This document shows, in pieces, positions 27,890 through 34,930 of a stretch of DNA of 64,000 nucleotides. The stretch spans positions 202,524 through 266,523 of the forward strand of contig JAUNPS010000001.1 of assembly GCA_030536575.1 (NCBI GenBank), given 5' to 3'. The stretch is from Eubacteriales bacterium (GTDB lineage: Bacteria; Bacillota; Clostridia; Lachnospirales; Lachnospiraceae). A program made the translations under genes and the position numbers. Each line of letters begins with the position of its first letter. The first letter of the stretch is position 1. The notes under the pieces are model-generated. The model saw only the letters and a list, made by a program, of their open reading frames with translations, made no database searches and had not been told where the DNA came from.

Positions 27890-28609
27890 CTACCATTCGA
27901 TATTTTCTACGGATTCCGGGTTCTCGTTTCGGTACATTTCCGCGACCTTTCCGTTCTTGATCCGGATTACCCGGTCGGCCATGGGGGCCAGCGCCGAGTT
28001 ATGCGTGATCACGATCACCGTCATATTCCGTTGTCGGCATGTATCCTGTAAAAGCTTCAAAATTGCCTTTCCGGTCTGGTAGTCCAACGCACCCGTCGGC
28101 TCGTCGCACAGCAGAAGCTTCGGATTCTTCGCAAGGGCACGCGCAATCGAAACCCGCTGCTGCTCCCCGCCGGAAAGCTGCGCCGGGAAGTTTCCAAGGC
28201 GGTTCCCCAGCCCCACATCCTCCAGCACATCCTTCGCCTTCAGCGGCTGGCGGCAGATCTGAAGGGCCAGCTCCACATTTTCCAGAGCCGTCAGGTTCGG
28301 CACCAGGTTATAGAACTGGAAGACAAACCCGATATCGTTTCTCCGGTAGCCGGTCAGCTTCCGCTGGGAATATTTTGCAATGTCTTCGCCATCCACCAGA
28401 ACGCGCCCGCTGGTGGCGGTGTCCATCCCGCCAAGGATATTTAAAACCGTGGTTTTTCCCGCGCCGCTGGGGCCGACGACCACGACGAATTCGCCTTTAT
28501 TAATCGAAAATTCGATGCCGTCCACCGCGCGGATTTCGACTTCTCCCATCCGGTAAACCTTGGAGACGTTCTCCAGTTTTACGAAACCCTCTTTTTCGCC
28601 AAGGCTCAT
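27890..28609 (-). CDS. ABC transporter ATPase, MacB/LolD type
   Basis: This is a cytoplasmic ATPase partner of the FtsX-type permease, 239 residues. Walker A is GPSGAGKTT, the Q-loop region is [22 protein letters not shown] (first 20 residues shown in part: [18 protein letters not shown]), the signature is [15 protein letters not shown] and Walker B is [20 protein letters not shown] lies before the ATG. Family members power exporters or envelope stress complexes rather than importers. Confidence 0.95.
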   Translation of the reverse strand: MSLGEKEGFVKLENVSKVYRMGEVEIRAVDGIEFSINKGEFVVVVGPSGAGKTTVLNILGGMDTATSGRVLVDGEDIAKYSQRKLTGYRRNDIGFVFQFYNLVPNLTALENVELALQICRQPLKAKDVLEDVGLGNRLGNFPAQLSGGEQQRVSIARALAKNPKLLLCDEPTGALDYQTGKAILKLLQDTCRQRNMTVIVITHNSALAPMADRVIRIKNGKVAEMYRNENPESVENIEW

Positions 28610-28655
28610 ATGTTCTCCTCCTCGTATCTCATCTTATCACTCTCTCGAAAAAATT

Positions 28656-28915
28656 CTATGCCCGTTCATGGTACGCCGCCATCCCCAAGCCCACGTTTTC
28701 GCGCCGCCAAAAGGGGCACGCTCCTGGCCAAGCGCCATGCTCCTCACAGCGCGCTGTCAAGGGCTCAGACTTTCCGCGGCACCTCGTGCCCGCTCCGTTC
28801 AAAAGGCCGCTCTTCCGGCAAAACTCCATCCCACTCACAGCACGCCGCTCAGAACTCAATTTTTCCGCAGCATCTCGTGTCCGCACCGCGAAAAGGGCAT
28901 TCTCCTAGTAAATAT
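28656..28915. repeat. Degenerate 90-92 bp tandem repeat in a 397-base gene-free gap
   Basis: The gap 28610-29006 holds no convincing gene. AAAAGG followed by similar C-rich text recurs at 28709, 28801 and 28891, giving two full diverged copies and a fragment. Shared blocks include TCTCGTGTCC versus CCTCGTGCCC and TCACAGCACGCCGCTC versus TCACAGCGCGCTGTC. An open frame of 76 codons across it on the minus strand is not protein-like and has no ribosome site. Confidence 0.6.
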
Positions 28916-28989
28916 CATATCATAGAAAAGTCGAAAAGCCACGGCATTTTTTATGAAAAATGTATAAAAATGCGCGCCGCTGTTCCCGC

Positions 28990-29019
28990 AAAAAAAGCGG
29001 AAGGCCTTAATCCTTCCGC
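28990..29019 (-). terminator. Terminator overlapping the last codons of ybaK
   Basis: On the minus strand GCGGAAGG and CCTTCCGC form a perfect 8-bp stem with a seven-base loop containing the ybaK stop codon, followed by seven T. It is a compact intrinsic terminator that begins inside the coding region. Confidence 0.85.
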
Positions 29020-29489
29020 ACCACATCCGCGTAATCCCCGCGCACCACCCGCTTCAAATCCTCCGGGCTCAATTTAATCGTCGTCCCAATCCGTCCGCCG
29101 CTCACATAAACCTGCGCATACTCCTTCGCGCTCTCATGAATCACCGTCCTGAACTGCTTCTTCATCCCCAGCGGACTGCACCCGCCCCGGACATACCCGG
29201 TAATCTTCGTGATCTCCTTCACCGGAATCATTTCCACCGATTTCTCCCCGACCGCCTTCGCCGCCGCTTTCAAATCCACCTCATCCGCAATCGGAACCAC
29301 AAAAACATAATACTCTCCGCTCTTCCCCTGCATCACCAGCGTCTTAAAAGACTGCTCCACCGGCGCGCCCGTAATCTCGGCCGTATGAAGCCCGTCAATA
29401 AACTCATCGCATTCATACAGGATCATCTCATAGGAAACCTTATTTCTGTCCAGAATGCGCATGGCATTCGTCTTTATTTCCTTTCCCAT
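29007..29489 (-). CDS. ybaK: YbaK/EbsC family Cys-tRNA(Pro)/Cys-tRNA(Cys) deacylase
   Basis: This is a trans-editing enzyme that clears mischarged Cys-tRNA(Pro), 160 residues. Family blocks: KTNAMRILDRNKVSYE at the start, KTLVMQGKSGEYYVFVVP, and the catalytic region GYVRGGCSPLGMKK. GGGAG precedes ATG 29489. The gene overlaps the NUDIX gene by 50 bases, so both are on one transcript and coupled. A terminator covers its end. Confidence 0.93.
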   Translation of the reverse strand: MGKEIKTNAMRILDRNKVSYEMILYECDEFIDGLHTAEITGAPVEQSFKTLVMQGKSGEYYVFVVPIADEVDLKAAAKAVGEKSVEMIPVKEITKITGYVRGGCSPLGMKKQFRTVIHESAKEYAQVYVSGGRIGTTIKLSPEDLKRVVRGDYADVVRKD

Positions 29490-30033
29490 TTAAGTACTCT
29501 CCCAACATCTGAAATTCATCCAGAAAAATACAGTGCTCCAACGTCCCGTCCTGCATCCGCTTCCGGCACTCGTCATATTCCATCCAAAGAACCGACTCCA
29601 CCTCCGACGCCTGCAGCCGCATTTCCTCCGGCTCCAGATCCCGATACAAGACATAAACCGCACTCAGCTCATGATTATTCCATGGCTTCCCGTAAAACTC
29701 CGTCACAATCGTCGCGTCATGCCACCCGACAAACCTCAGCTCCTCCGGCCCCGCCGCAATGCCAAGCTCCTCTTCCAGCTCCCGCACCGCCGACTCCAAA
29801 AACTCCTGTCCTGCCGGAAGATGCCCCGCCGAAGAAATGTCGTAAGCCCCCGGAAACGAGTCCTTTCCCTGGCTCCGCTTCTGGAGCAGGATTTCCCATT
29901 TCCCGGCCGCATTTTTCCGGGCAAGCCAGACGTGGGAGGTGCCGTGGAGATCGCCGTCCCGGTGGACAAGGGTGCGTTCTTTAATTTCTCCGGTCACGTT
30001 TCCGTCCGGAGTACGGATATCAAAATATTCCAC
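29440..30033 (-). CDS. NUDIX hydrolase
   Basis: This is a 197-residue hydrolase of nucleoside diphosphate-linked compounds. The Nudix box is GHLPAGQEFLESAVRELEEE followed by LGI, with the required glycine and glutamates. The N-terminal block EYFDIRTPDGNVTGEIKERT and HVWLARK resemble the IDI-type/YfcD-like NUDIX group. No specific substrate can be given. Its 3' end overlaps ybaK. Confidence 0.9.
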   Translation of the reverse strand: MEYFDIRTPDGNVTGEIKERTLVHRDGDLHGTSHVWLARKNAAGKWEILLQKRSQGKDSFPGAYDISSAGHLPAGQEFLESAVRELEEELGIAAGPEELRFVGWHDATIVTEFYGKPWNNHELSAVYVLYRDLEPEEMRLQASEVESVLWMEYDECRKRMQDGTLEHCIFLDEFQMLGEYLNGKGNKDECHAHSGQK

Positions 30034-30059
30034 GTTCCTTCCCTCCCTGCATCTTTTTT

Positions 30060-30222
30060 CACAAGCCGCGGCTCAGGCTATCCCGCTCCGGACATTTCCC
30101 CACACGTCGCCCGTTTTTCGGCGCCAACCGTCGCGCAAGGCCTTCCCACTCCGGGCATTTCCGCACACGCCGCCTTTTTCGCCACGCAAGCCCGCCCGGC
30201 TCCAGCCAAATTCTGACCGCGC
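30060..30222. repeat. 53-bp degenerate repeat between pepT and the NUDIX gene
   Basis: CCGGACATTTCCCCACACG at 30098 recurs as CCGGGCATTTCCGCACACG at 30151, 53 bases apart, each followed by a C/G-rich stretch with TTTTTCG. The 191-base gap has no other feature that I can support. Confidence 0.5.
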
Positions 30223-30224
30223 GC

Positions 30225-31445
30225 CTACCTCTCCGCGTAAATCTTCACAATCTCCACCAACGTCCGCGCCGCAATCTCCATTCCCTCCGCCGTAATATGC
30301 TCATACGGCCCATGGAACGCAAATCCGCCCGTCCCCAAATTCGGACACGGCAGCCCCATATAACTCAGCCTTGCCCCATCCGTGCCTCCGCGAATCGGCA
30401 CCACCAACGGCTCCACGCCCGCCTTCCTGGCCGCTTCCATCGCATTCTCAATCAAATGATAACAGGGACGGATTTTCTCCGCCATATTCCGGTAGCTCTC
30501 CTTAATCTCCACCGAAACCGTCCCTTCCCCGTATTTCGCATTCAGCTCCTTCGCAGTCCTTTTCAGTATCTCCAGCCGTTCCTCATACCCCTGGAAATCA
30601 TGATCCCGGATAATATAACTCATCGAAGCCTTCTCCACGGTTCCCTCGATCCTCATCATATGATAAAAACCTTCATACCCTTCCGTATCCCGCGGCGTCT
30701 GCCCCGCCGGCAGCATCCCGTTAAACTCCATCGCCACCAGCCCCGCATTCACCATCGTATCCTTCGCCGAACCCGGATGAATATTGAAACCATTTACCGT
30801 CACTGAAGCCGAAGCCGCATTGAAATTCTCATATTCAATCTCGCCTTCCCTGCCGCCGTCCACCGTATAAGCAAACTCCGCGCCAAAGCCCGCCACATCG
30901 AAGTGATCCGCCCCGCTTCCCACTTCCTCATCCGGCGTAAACCCGATGCTGACCTGCCCGTGGGGAATCTCCCCCTTCAGCAGCTCCTCCGCCATCGTCA
31001 AAATCTCCGCAATCCCCGCTTTATCATCCGCTCCCAGGATCGTCGTCCCGTCGCTGGTGATCAGCGTGCGCCCCTTCAAAGAGGGCAGATGCGGGAAAGC
31101 CGCCGCTTCCAGAGCCCTTCCGCTGCTTCCAAGGGGCAGATCCTGCCCGTCATAATCCGGATGCACCTGGGGCTGCACCTGCTTCTCCGCAAAATCCGAA
31201 ACCGTATCCATATGCGCGATAAAACCCAGCTTCGTCTTCTCTTCATAACCAGGCGTCGCCGGGATCGTCCCGTAAACATAGCATTTCTCATCCACATGCG
31301 CGTCCGCAATCCCCATTTCCAGCATCTCCGTTACCAGCAGATGCGCCAGGTTAAACTGACATTTCGTGGTGGGAACCGTCCCGCTGTTTTCGCTGCTGGC
31401 GGTGGGAATCCGAACATAATTCAATAATCTCTCGTATGCTTTCAT
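30225..31445 (-). CDS. pepT: Peptidase T (tripeptide aminopeptidase, M20B)
   Basis: This is a cytosolic zinc aminopeptidase cleaving tripeptides, 406 residues from ATG 31445. AGGAGAGG lies before that ATG; a 10-residue longer frame is unlikely. Metal and catalytic blocks: GFIAHMDTVSDF (His, Asp), ILGADDKAGIAEI (bridging Asp), FTPDEEVGSGADHFD (Glu-Glu) and HGPYEHI near the end. PIRGGTDGARLSYMGLPCPN is the typical PepT C-terminal block. It has its own promoter and is not part of the peptide-importer operon. Confidence 0.96.
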   Translation of the reverse strand: MKAYERLLNYVRIPTASSENSGTVPTTKCQFNLAHLLVTEMLEMGIADAHVDEKCYVYGTIPATPGYEEKTKLGFIAHMDTVSDFAEKQVQPQVHPDYDGQDLPLGSSGRALEAAAFPHLPSLKGRTLITSDGTTILGADDKAGIAEILTMAEELLKGEIPHGQVSIGFTPDEEVGSGADHFDVAGFGAEFAYTVDGGREGEIEYENFNAASASVTVNGFNIHPGSAKDTMVNAGLVAMEFNGMLPAGQTPRDTEGYEGFYHMMRIEGTVEKASMSYIIRDHDFQGYEERLEILKRTAKELNAKYGEGTVSVEIKESYRNMAEKIRPCYHLIENAMEAARKAGVEPLVVPIRGGTDGARLSYMGLPCPNLGTGGFAFHGPYEHITAEGMEIAARTLVEIVKIYAER

Positions 31446-31526
31446 CTCTCTACCTCTCCTGTGAGCCGATTTCATTCTTTTCTGTCAGGGCCGCACTTCT
31501 CCCCGTCCCTGTTTTGATTCTTTCCT

Positions 31527-31555
31527 ATCATACCCTTTTTTACTAAAAATATCAA
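31527..31555 (-). promoter_or_regulatory. pepT promoter
   Basis: Minus strand TTGATA (31555-31550), a 17-base spacer and TATGAT (31532-31527). Good sigma-A match 80 bases upstream of the pepT start. Confidence 0.7.
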
Positions 31556-31618
31556 TGGGGAACTTTTCGCGCTCCCTGTGCCGCCGCTCTTTTCCCACGG
31601 CTCCTCTTCCCGCTGCGC

Positions 31619-31648
31619 AAAAAAGGCGGGGCCTGGCCCGGCCTCGCC
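31619..31648 (-). terminator. hsp20 terminator
   Basis: GGCGAGGCC and GGCCCCGCC form a G/C-rich stem with one mismatch, followed by six T on the minus strand, 46 bases after the hsp20 stop. Confidence 0.75.
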
Positions 31649-31693
31649 TGAAATAAGGGAGATAAAAAATGGGAAATCCTCGAAAATAAGGAA

Positions 31694-32119
31694 TTATTCA
31701 ATGGAAATCAGCTTCGGCTTATCCTCCACCTGCTTCTGAGACTCCTTCGGTACGAAGAGCCGCAGGATGCCATTCTGGAAAGCGGCTTTAATATCTTCCT
31801 GCTGAAGCTGGTCGCCTACATAGAAGCTGCGCTTACAAGAGCCGGTATAACGCTCTTTTCTGACATACTTATGGTTCTTATCCTCTTCCTCTTTGTTCTG
31901 GGATTTCTTCGCCGTAATGGTCAGATAGCCATCTTTCAGCTCTGCCTGAACATCTTCTTTCGCATATCCGGGAAGCTCGATATCGAGCATGTAGCCATTA
32001 TCCCTTTCCTGGACGTCTGTCCGCATAATCTGGGAAGCGGTAGCCTGCGGGGCTCTGTTAAAGAACGGATCGTTAAACATATCATCGAATAAATCAAAAG
32101 TTCTGTTTGTAAATAACAT
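31694..32119 (-). CDS. hsp20: Small heat-shock protein, Hsp20/alpha-crystallin family
   Basis: This is an ATP-independent holdase chaperone, 141 residues. The alpha-crystallin domain spans about residues 35-130 (DNGYMLDIELPGYAKEDV, DGYLTITAKKS, FQNGILRLFVPKE). The C-terminal tail carries the motif KPKLISIE. AGGAGG precedes ATG 32119. Expression is expected to be controlled by HrcA through the CIRCE element upstream. Confidence 0.95.
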   Translation of the reverse strand: MLFTNRTFDLFDDMFNDPFFNRAPQATASQIMRTDVQERDNGYMLDIELPGYAKEDVQAELKDGYLTITAKKSQNKEEEDKNHKYVRKERYTGSCKRSFYVGDQLQQEDIKAAFQNGILRLFVPKESQKQVEDKPKLISIE

Positions 32120-32195
32120 AAATCATTCCTCCTATTTTTAAGCAAACACTGTTTGAATCGTTGTGTTTGGTGTACTTGTTTTATTTGTTATATGT

Positions 32196-32224
32196 ATACT
32201 AGCACATTTTGTTAGCACTGTCAA
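32196..32224 (-). promoter_or_regulatory. hsp20 promoter
   Basis: Minus strand TTGACA (32224-32219), a 17-base spacer and TAGTAT (32201-32196). The -35 box lies inside the CIRCE element, so HrcA binding would block RNA polymerase. Confidence 0.85.
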
Positions 32225-32238
32225 GAGGTGAGTGCTAA
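32212..32238. promoter_or_regulatory. CIRCE operator (HrcA binding site)
   Basis: TTAGCACTG, nine bases, GAGTGCTAA. This is the canonical CIRCE inverted repeat with one mismatch in the left arm. It covers the -35 box of hsp20. Confidence 0.93.
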
Positions 32239-32288
32239 CTTAATTCTAAAACTTTTCTAAAGCGTCTCAAAGCCTTATCTTTTCCATT

Positions 32289-32660
32289 TTGTCTATTTCT
32301 TTGTGGTTATGTTCGACGTCCTATTATGTATTGCAAAACCTTTGGGTCAAACGTTTCAAGGAACTGGCGGAAGCAAGGAGGCTGATTATAAGCCGGCATG
32401 AGAAATACGGTTGGATGGTTACGGAGCCATCGGAAGAAACATTAAATTTCTGTATCGCTTACGGATTGCAGGAAATACAGATCAGCAGGAACACCTGAAT
32501 TTCTTTCAGCGGTGTGTCCGGCGGAACAGGCAGAAACGGTGGCGCAGATAAACCGCCATTGAAGAAAGGAAACAGCCAGAAATGGATTTGCCCATGCTGC
32601 GGTACGATCATACGGAGCACACGCGAAATCAATGTGATCTACGGACACAGTCAAGGATGA
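32289..32660 (+). pseudogene. SprT-like domain protein relic from an integrative element
   Basis: The frame 32289-32498 ends VTEPSEETLNFCIAYGL...EIQISRNT at a TGA (32496-32498). The same frame continues without further stops to 32660, through a Gly/Lys linker into WICPCCGTIIRSTREINVI. Helical text followed by a CPCCG zinc ribbon matches the C-terminus of SprT-like domain proteins common on Clostridial integrative elements. The start, the HExxH peptidase part and the second ribbon cysteine pair are missing; the sequence after NVIYG is foreign. It is therefore a truncated gene with an internal stop. I am recalling the family from memory, hence moderate confidence. Confidence 0.55.
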
Positions 32661-32810
32661 AACAAAGCCGGTCTAACTTCTTGGTGGTAATGGACTTTCC
32701 CTGTTTCATTCGGAAGAGCGTATTTGCAGAAATCCCCTCCACATGGATAAGATAGTATTCCGTTATATTTTTGCGATAAAGCGTATCATAAAAGGGTGGT
32801 AGCTAATCAT
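32629..32810 (-). pseudogene. Xre/Cro-type helix-turn-helix regulator, frameshifted and truncated
   Basis: On the minus strand AAAGGAG and ATG (32810) begin MISYHPF. One base is then missing from the T run near 32790. In the next frame the text is FYDTLYRKNITEYYLI, SANTLFRMKQGKSITTKKLD and RLCFILDC, a clear small Xre-type DNA-binding domain. After LDC the frame runs into the SprT-like relic on the other strand and stops at 32629, so about 10-15 C-terminal residues are lost. The breakpoint between the two relics lies near 32643-32652. Confidence 0.6.
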
Positions 32811-32848
32811 TTTTTCTCCTTTTAAGAAAGGTTAGCATACCTAATCTA

Positions 32849-32887
32849 TTGACTATGCTCAATATATTGAGTCTAATTTGAATTAGA
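32849..32887 (+). promoter_or_regulatory. Promoter with two adjacent palindromes
   Basis: TTGACT (32849-32854), a 17-base spacer and TCTAAT (32872-32877) form a possible plus-strand promoter. The spacer contains the perfect 14-bp palindrome CTCAATATATTGAG (32858-32871). TCTAATT-TG-AATTAGA (32872-32887) is a second inverted repeat over the -10 box. Both look like repressor sites. It would drive the secreted-protein relic downstream. Confidence 0.55.
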
Positions 32888-32951
32888 GAGAGAATTTTAT
32901 AGAGAGATGATTACCTTGTCAATTTCATCTAAATAAGAAAGGAAAAAGAAA

Positions 32952-33292
32952 ATGGGAAAAATGTAAATATCTGTCAGGATTGCTCCTGATGCTTATGATG
33001 CTGTTCACAGTTCTTCCTGTTCAGGCCAAAATTCAAATCCACGGCAAACTGTAACCTGAAGTATTCAAAATTTGCCAAAAAGAAAGTAAAAATAAATGTC
33101 AAACTGGCATCGGGATGGAGTTTTTACTGGGGTCCACAAGTTCCCATTCAATATGGAAAAGGCTCCCGTTTAAAATCTTGTAAAAATAATGCAACCATTA
33201 CTTTAAATACCGGAAAAGGCTCTGTTATAAACGTTACAGCGGTTAATGCTTCTACCGGTCAGATAGAAGAAATTGATGTTTTCTTTAAATAA
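32952..33292 (+). pseudogene. Small secreted protein relic with two frameshifts
   Basis: AAAGGA precedes ATG 32952. Reading one base fewer in the A run gives a lysine-rich start and a signal peptide (KYLSGLLLMLMMLFTVLPVQA). A second frame change follows within 30 bases. The remaining text is continuous from about 33020 to the stop at 33292: NVKLASGWSFYWGPQ, GKGSRLKSCKNNATITL and GQIEEIDVFFK. I do not recognise the family; it looks like a short beta-rich exported protein. Two frame breaks suggest a dead gene, although sequencing error in the A run could explain the first. Confidence 0.45.
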
Positions 33293-33384
33293 AAAGGTTA
33301 TCAAAGCCATGACAGTTTCCGCTGAGAAAACCCTTTAAAAGCAAACTAATCCAGCAAAAAATCTCTATAAAATTCTGTTTTAAA

Positions 33385-33416
33385 ATACCTCTCTGCCCGC
33401 CACAGCAGAGAGGTAT
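33385..33416 (-). terminator. Terminator of the toxin-antitoxin operon
   Basis: ATACCTCTCTG and CAGAGAGGTAT are perfect 11-bp arms with a ten-base loop, followed on the minus strand by TTTAAAAC. It lies 60 bases after the toxin stop. The T run is short but the stem is strong. Confidence 0.65.
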
Positions 33417-33476
33417 AAAATCCCTTATGAAATATCACACAATATGAAATTGTTAGAAAATATTTATTTCAAAAAA

Positions 33477-33791
33477 TCACAAGAGCCTGTCAATCTCTCT
33501 CGCCCCATAAAGAAACCTGCGCACTTCCATAACATCACCGATCACTACATAATATACCACATAATTTTTTACATAAATCCGGTAATAGGGATATGGACGT
33601 TTTTTCTCTGAGTGGTAAGGTTCGAAAGAAACAGGATTATGCAGACGTTCCAATATGGCGGCTTCCACCTCGTCAACCAGACGCAGAGCCGCATCAGGGT
33701 TCTTTAAGACATTTGAAATGTACTCCACGGTTTCCATTAAATCCCGCTCAAACAGCGGAAGATACCGGAGCTGATATTTTTTATTTTCCAT
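33477..33791 (-). CDS. RelE/ParE-family toxin
   Basis: This is a 104-residue member of the RelE/ParE fold. The pattern YLPLFERDLMETVEYISNVL, PYPYYRIYVKNYVVYYVV and the end VRRFLYGAREIDRLL are typical. RelE members cleave mRNA on ribosomes and ParE members act on gyrase; the sequence does not settle which. The start overlaps the antitoxin end by 11 bases, the usual coupling. It lies inside the mobile-element remnant. Confidence 0.88.
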   Translation of the reverse strand: MENKKYQLRYLPLFERDLMETVEYISNVLKNPDAALRLVDEVEAAILERLHNPVSFEPYHSEKKRPYPYYRIYVKNYVVYYVVIGDVMEVRRFLYGAREIDRLL

Positions 33792-34041
33792 TTATCGCTC
33801 CCCGTACATGCTGGAACACCGTTTCGTGAGAAAGACGCTCCTCGCTGATCTGCGCCATTCTATCCGCTTCATCCAGTTTTCTTTCAATACTGTCCGTAAG
33901 CATGGAATATTGTTCAAGGCTCATAACCACCATAGCTCCATAACCATTTTTCGTCAGGTAGACTGTCTGACCTTCGCTGACTGTCTTTTCAATTTCCGGA
34001 AATTTATTTCTTAAATCTGATACAGGTCGTATTTGCACCAT
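33781..34041 (-). CDS. Phd/YefM-family antitoxin
   Basis: This is an 86-residue antitoxin. The N-terminal DNA-binding Phd fold reads VQIRPVSDLRNKFPEIEKTV and VYLTKNGYGAMVVMSLEQY; the C-terminal half is a free helix expected to wrap the toxin. ATG 34041 follows AAAGGAG at eight bases, and a longer frame to 34059 would overlap that site. It should repress its own promoter through the repeats at 34079-34111. Confidence 0.9.
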   Translation of the reverse strand: MVQIRPVSDLRNKFPEIEKTVSEGQTVYLTKNGYGAMVVMSLEQYSMLTDSIERKLDEADRMAQISEERLSHETVFQHVRGAINGK

Positions 34042-34078
34042 ATAAAGCACTCCTTTCACTATTCTTGCAGGATTTTAT

Positions 34079-34111
34079 TTTATCATAACTTTATCATAAT
34101 TTTATCACGAT
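34079..34111 (-). promoter_or_regulatory. Three tandem 11-bp operator repeats of the toxin-antitoxin operon
   Basis: TTTATCATAAC, TTTATCATAAT and TTTATCACGAT (plus-strand reading) lie head to tail at 34079, 34090 and 34101. The 11-base period places them on one face of the helix. On the minus strand each copy contains a -10-like TATGAT. They are 38 bases upstream of the antitoxin start and are likely the autorepression site. Confidence 0.6.
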
Positions 34112-34160
34112 ACCATCTTTGTTTCAAGAGTGTTATTTTCCCTTATATCCCACCGTATAA

Positions 34161-34208
34161 TACCTGCCACCTACCGGACAAAATCTATTTTCCGGCAAAT
34201 AGCAGGTA
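34161..34208. repeat. Nested palindrome between antitoxin and the small unknown gene
   Basis: TACCTGC (34161-34167) pairs with GCAGGTA (34202-34208), and within it CCGGA (34174-34178) pairs with TCCGG (34191-34195). No T run follows on either strand. It may be a recombination site or an mRNA end structure. Confidence 0.4.
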
Positions 34209-34242
34209 CTTTATCTCATTATTCAGATGTAAGAATATCCAT

Positions 34243-34575
34243 TCATAACCCAAAAGCCTGTTTATACCCGGCGCAAAATGCCTTCTGCTCTATTTTTCCT
34301 CCGTATTCAATCACAGCAGCAAAAGATACCTCTCTGGCTTCATCATCGCAATGCTGGTATAGATGTTCCATAATCTCACAGCCCGCCTCCTTCACATCCA
34401 GTCCGACCTCTGTCTCTTCGCTCCACCTGTCATAAATCTTCTGTAACTCGTCCACGTCCGTATTCTCCTTTGCATGATTTTGTCCGGTAATAATCATGCT
34501 ACTATGCGCAGGCCAAACTTTTTCACAAAAATCCCCGGCAATTTTCCCGGTTTCTGACACCAATTTTGACACCAT
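34243..34575 (-). CDS. Unknown small protein of the mobile-element remnant
   Basis: This open frame encodes 110 residues at most. The C-terminal 70 residues look like real helical protein (DELQKIYDRWSEETE, EIMEHLYQHCDDEAREV, EQKAFCAGYKQAFGL) and resemble short accessory proteins of Clostridial mobile elements, but I cannot name a family. The first ATG lies inside a cluster of TGACACCA repeats and lacks a ribosome site. An ATG at 34497 is an alternative start, also with a weak site. Confidence 0.45.
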   Translation of the reverse strand: MVSKLVSETGKIAGDFCEKVWPAHSSMIITGQNHAKENTDVDELQKIYDRWSEETEVGLDVKEAGCEIMEHLYQHCDDEAREVSFAAVIEYGGKIEQKAFCAGYKQAFGL

Positions 34576-34597
34576 TTTTTTGAAAATAGTGGTGTCA
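34555..34597. repeat. Three TGACACCA repeats (two direct, one inverted)
   Basis: TGACACCA occurs at 34555-34562 and 34567-34574, and as TGGTGTCA at 34590-34597. This is operator-like or a recombinase-binding array just upstream of the small unknown gene. Confidence 0.45.
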
Positions 34598-34692
34598 AGA
34601 CAAAATCAGACGGAAATCCGAAATTCCAAAAATGCCGGAAATATGCGGTTTACGGCGCATAATAGCGATAGACGAAACTCATGCACAGAGAA

Positions 34693-34709
34693 CAAGAGGT
34701 GAGTGCTAA
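34693..34709. repeat. 17-bp direct repeat matching half of the hsp20 CIRCE element
   Basis: CAAGAGGTGAGTGCTAA at 34693-34709 is identical to 32222-32238. Only the right CIRCE arm is present here; the left arm and the -35 box are not. The two copies bracket the relic genes and the toxin-antitoxin pair. The rest of the 392-base gap 34576-34967 holds no gene that I can support. Confidence 0.7.
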
Positions 34710-34895
34710 TTTTTTAAATTTTTTTCTCCCTATTACCGGGCTACACGTTTGCCTTTCGGTTCACTATCGCGTTCTCCACGCAAAAAAGAGCAGAGAACCT
34801 ATTTTTTAGGATTTCCTGCTCGGTGGTGCCGCTGGCAGACAGTGGACATTTTTTGAACACGGATCTTCGTGGCATAGCTTTGCTTTAAGTTTGTT

Positions 34896-34924
34896 TTGAC
34901 AAACATCTTTTTTTGTGCGATAAT
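34896..34924 (+). promoter_or_regulatory. Promoter directed against the DUF3800 gene
   Basis: TTGACA (34896-34901), a 17-base spacer and GATAAT (34919-34924). This near-consensus plus-strand promoter points into the 3' end of the convergent DUF3800 gene. No protein gene follows on the plus strand. Confidence 0.6.
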
Positions 34925-34930
34925 ATTATT

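Noticed and set aside
28656-28886. 76-codon minus-strand gene upstream of the ABC exporter
   Set aside because: It is a frame through the degenerate repeat, without ribosome site or protein-like periodicity.
32289-32498. Intact 69-residue gene
   Set aside because: The same frame continues after the TGA into a matching zinc ribbon, so it is part of a broken larger gene.
34741-34860. Terminator or transposon end near 34770-34840
   Set aside because: GTTCTC/GAGAAC arms are only six bases with a 16-base loop; no inverted terminal repeat or target duplication could be matched.
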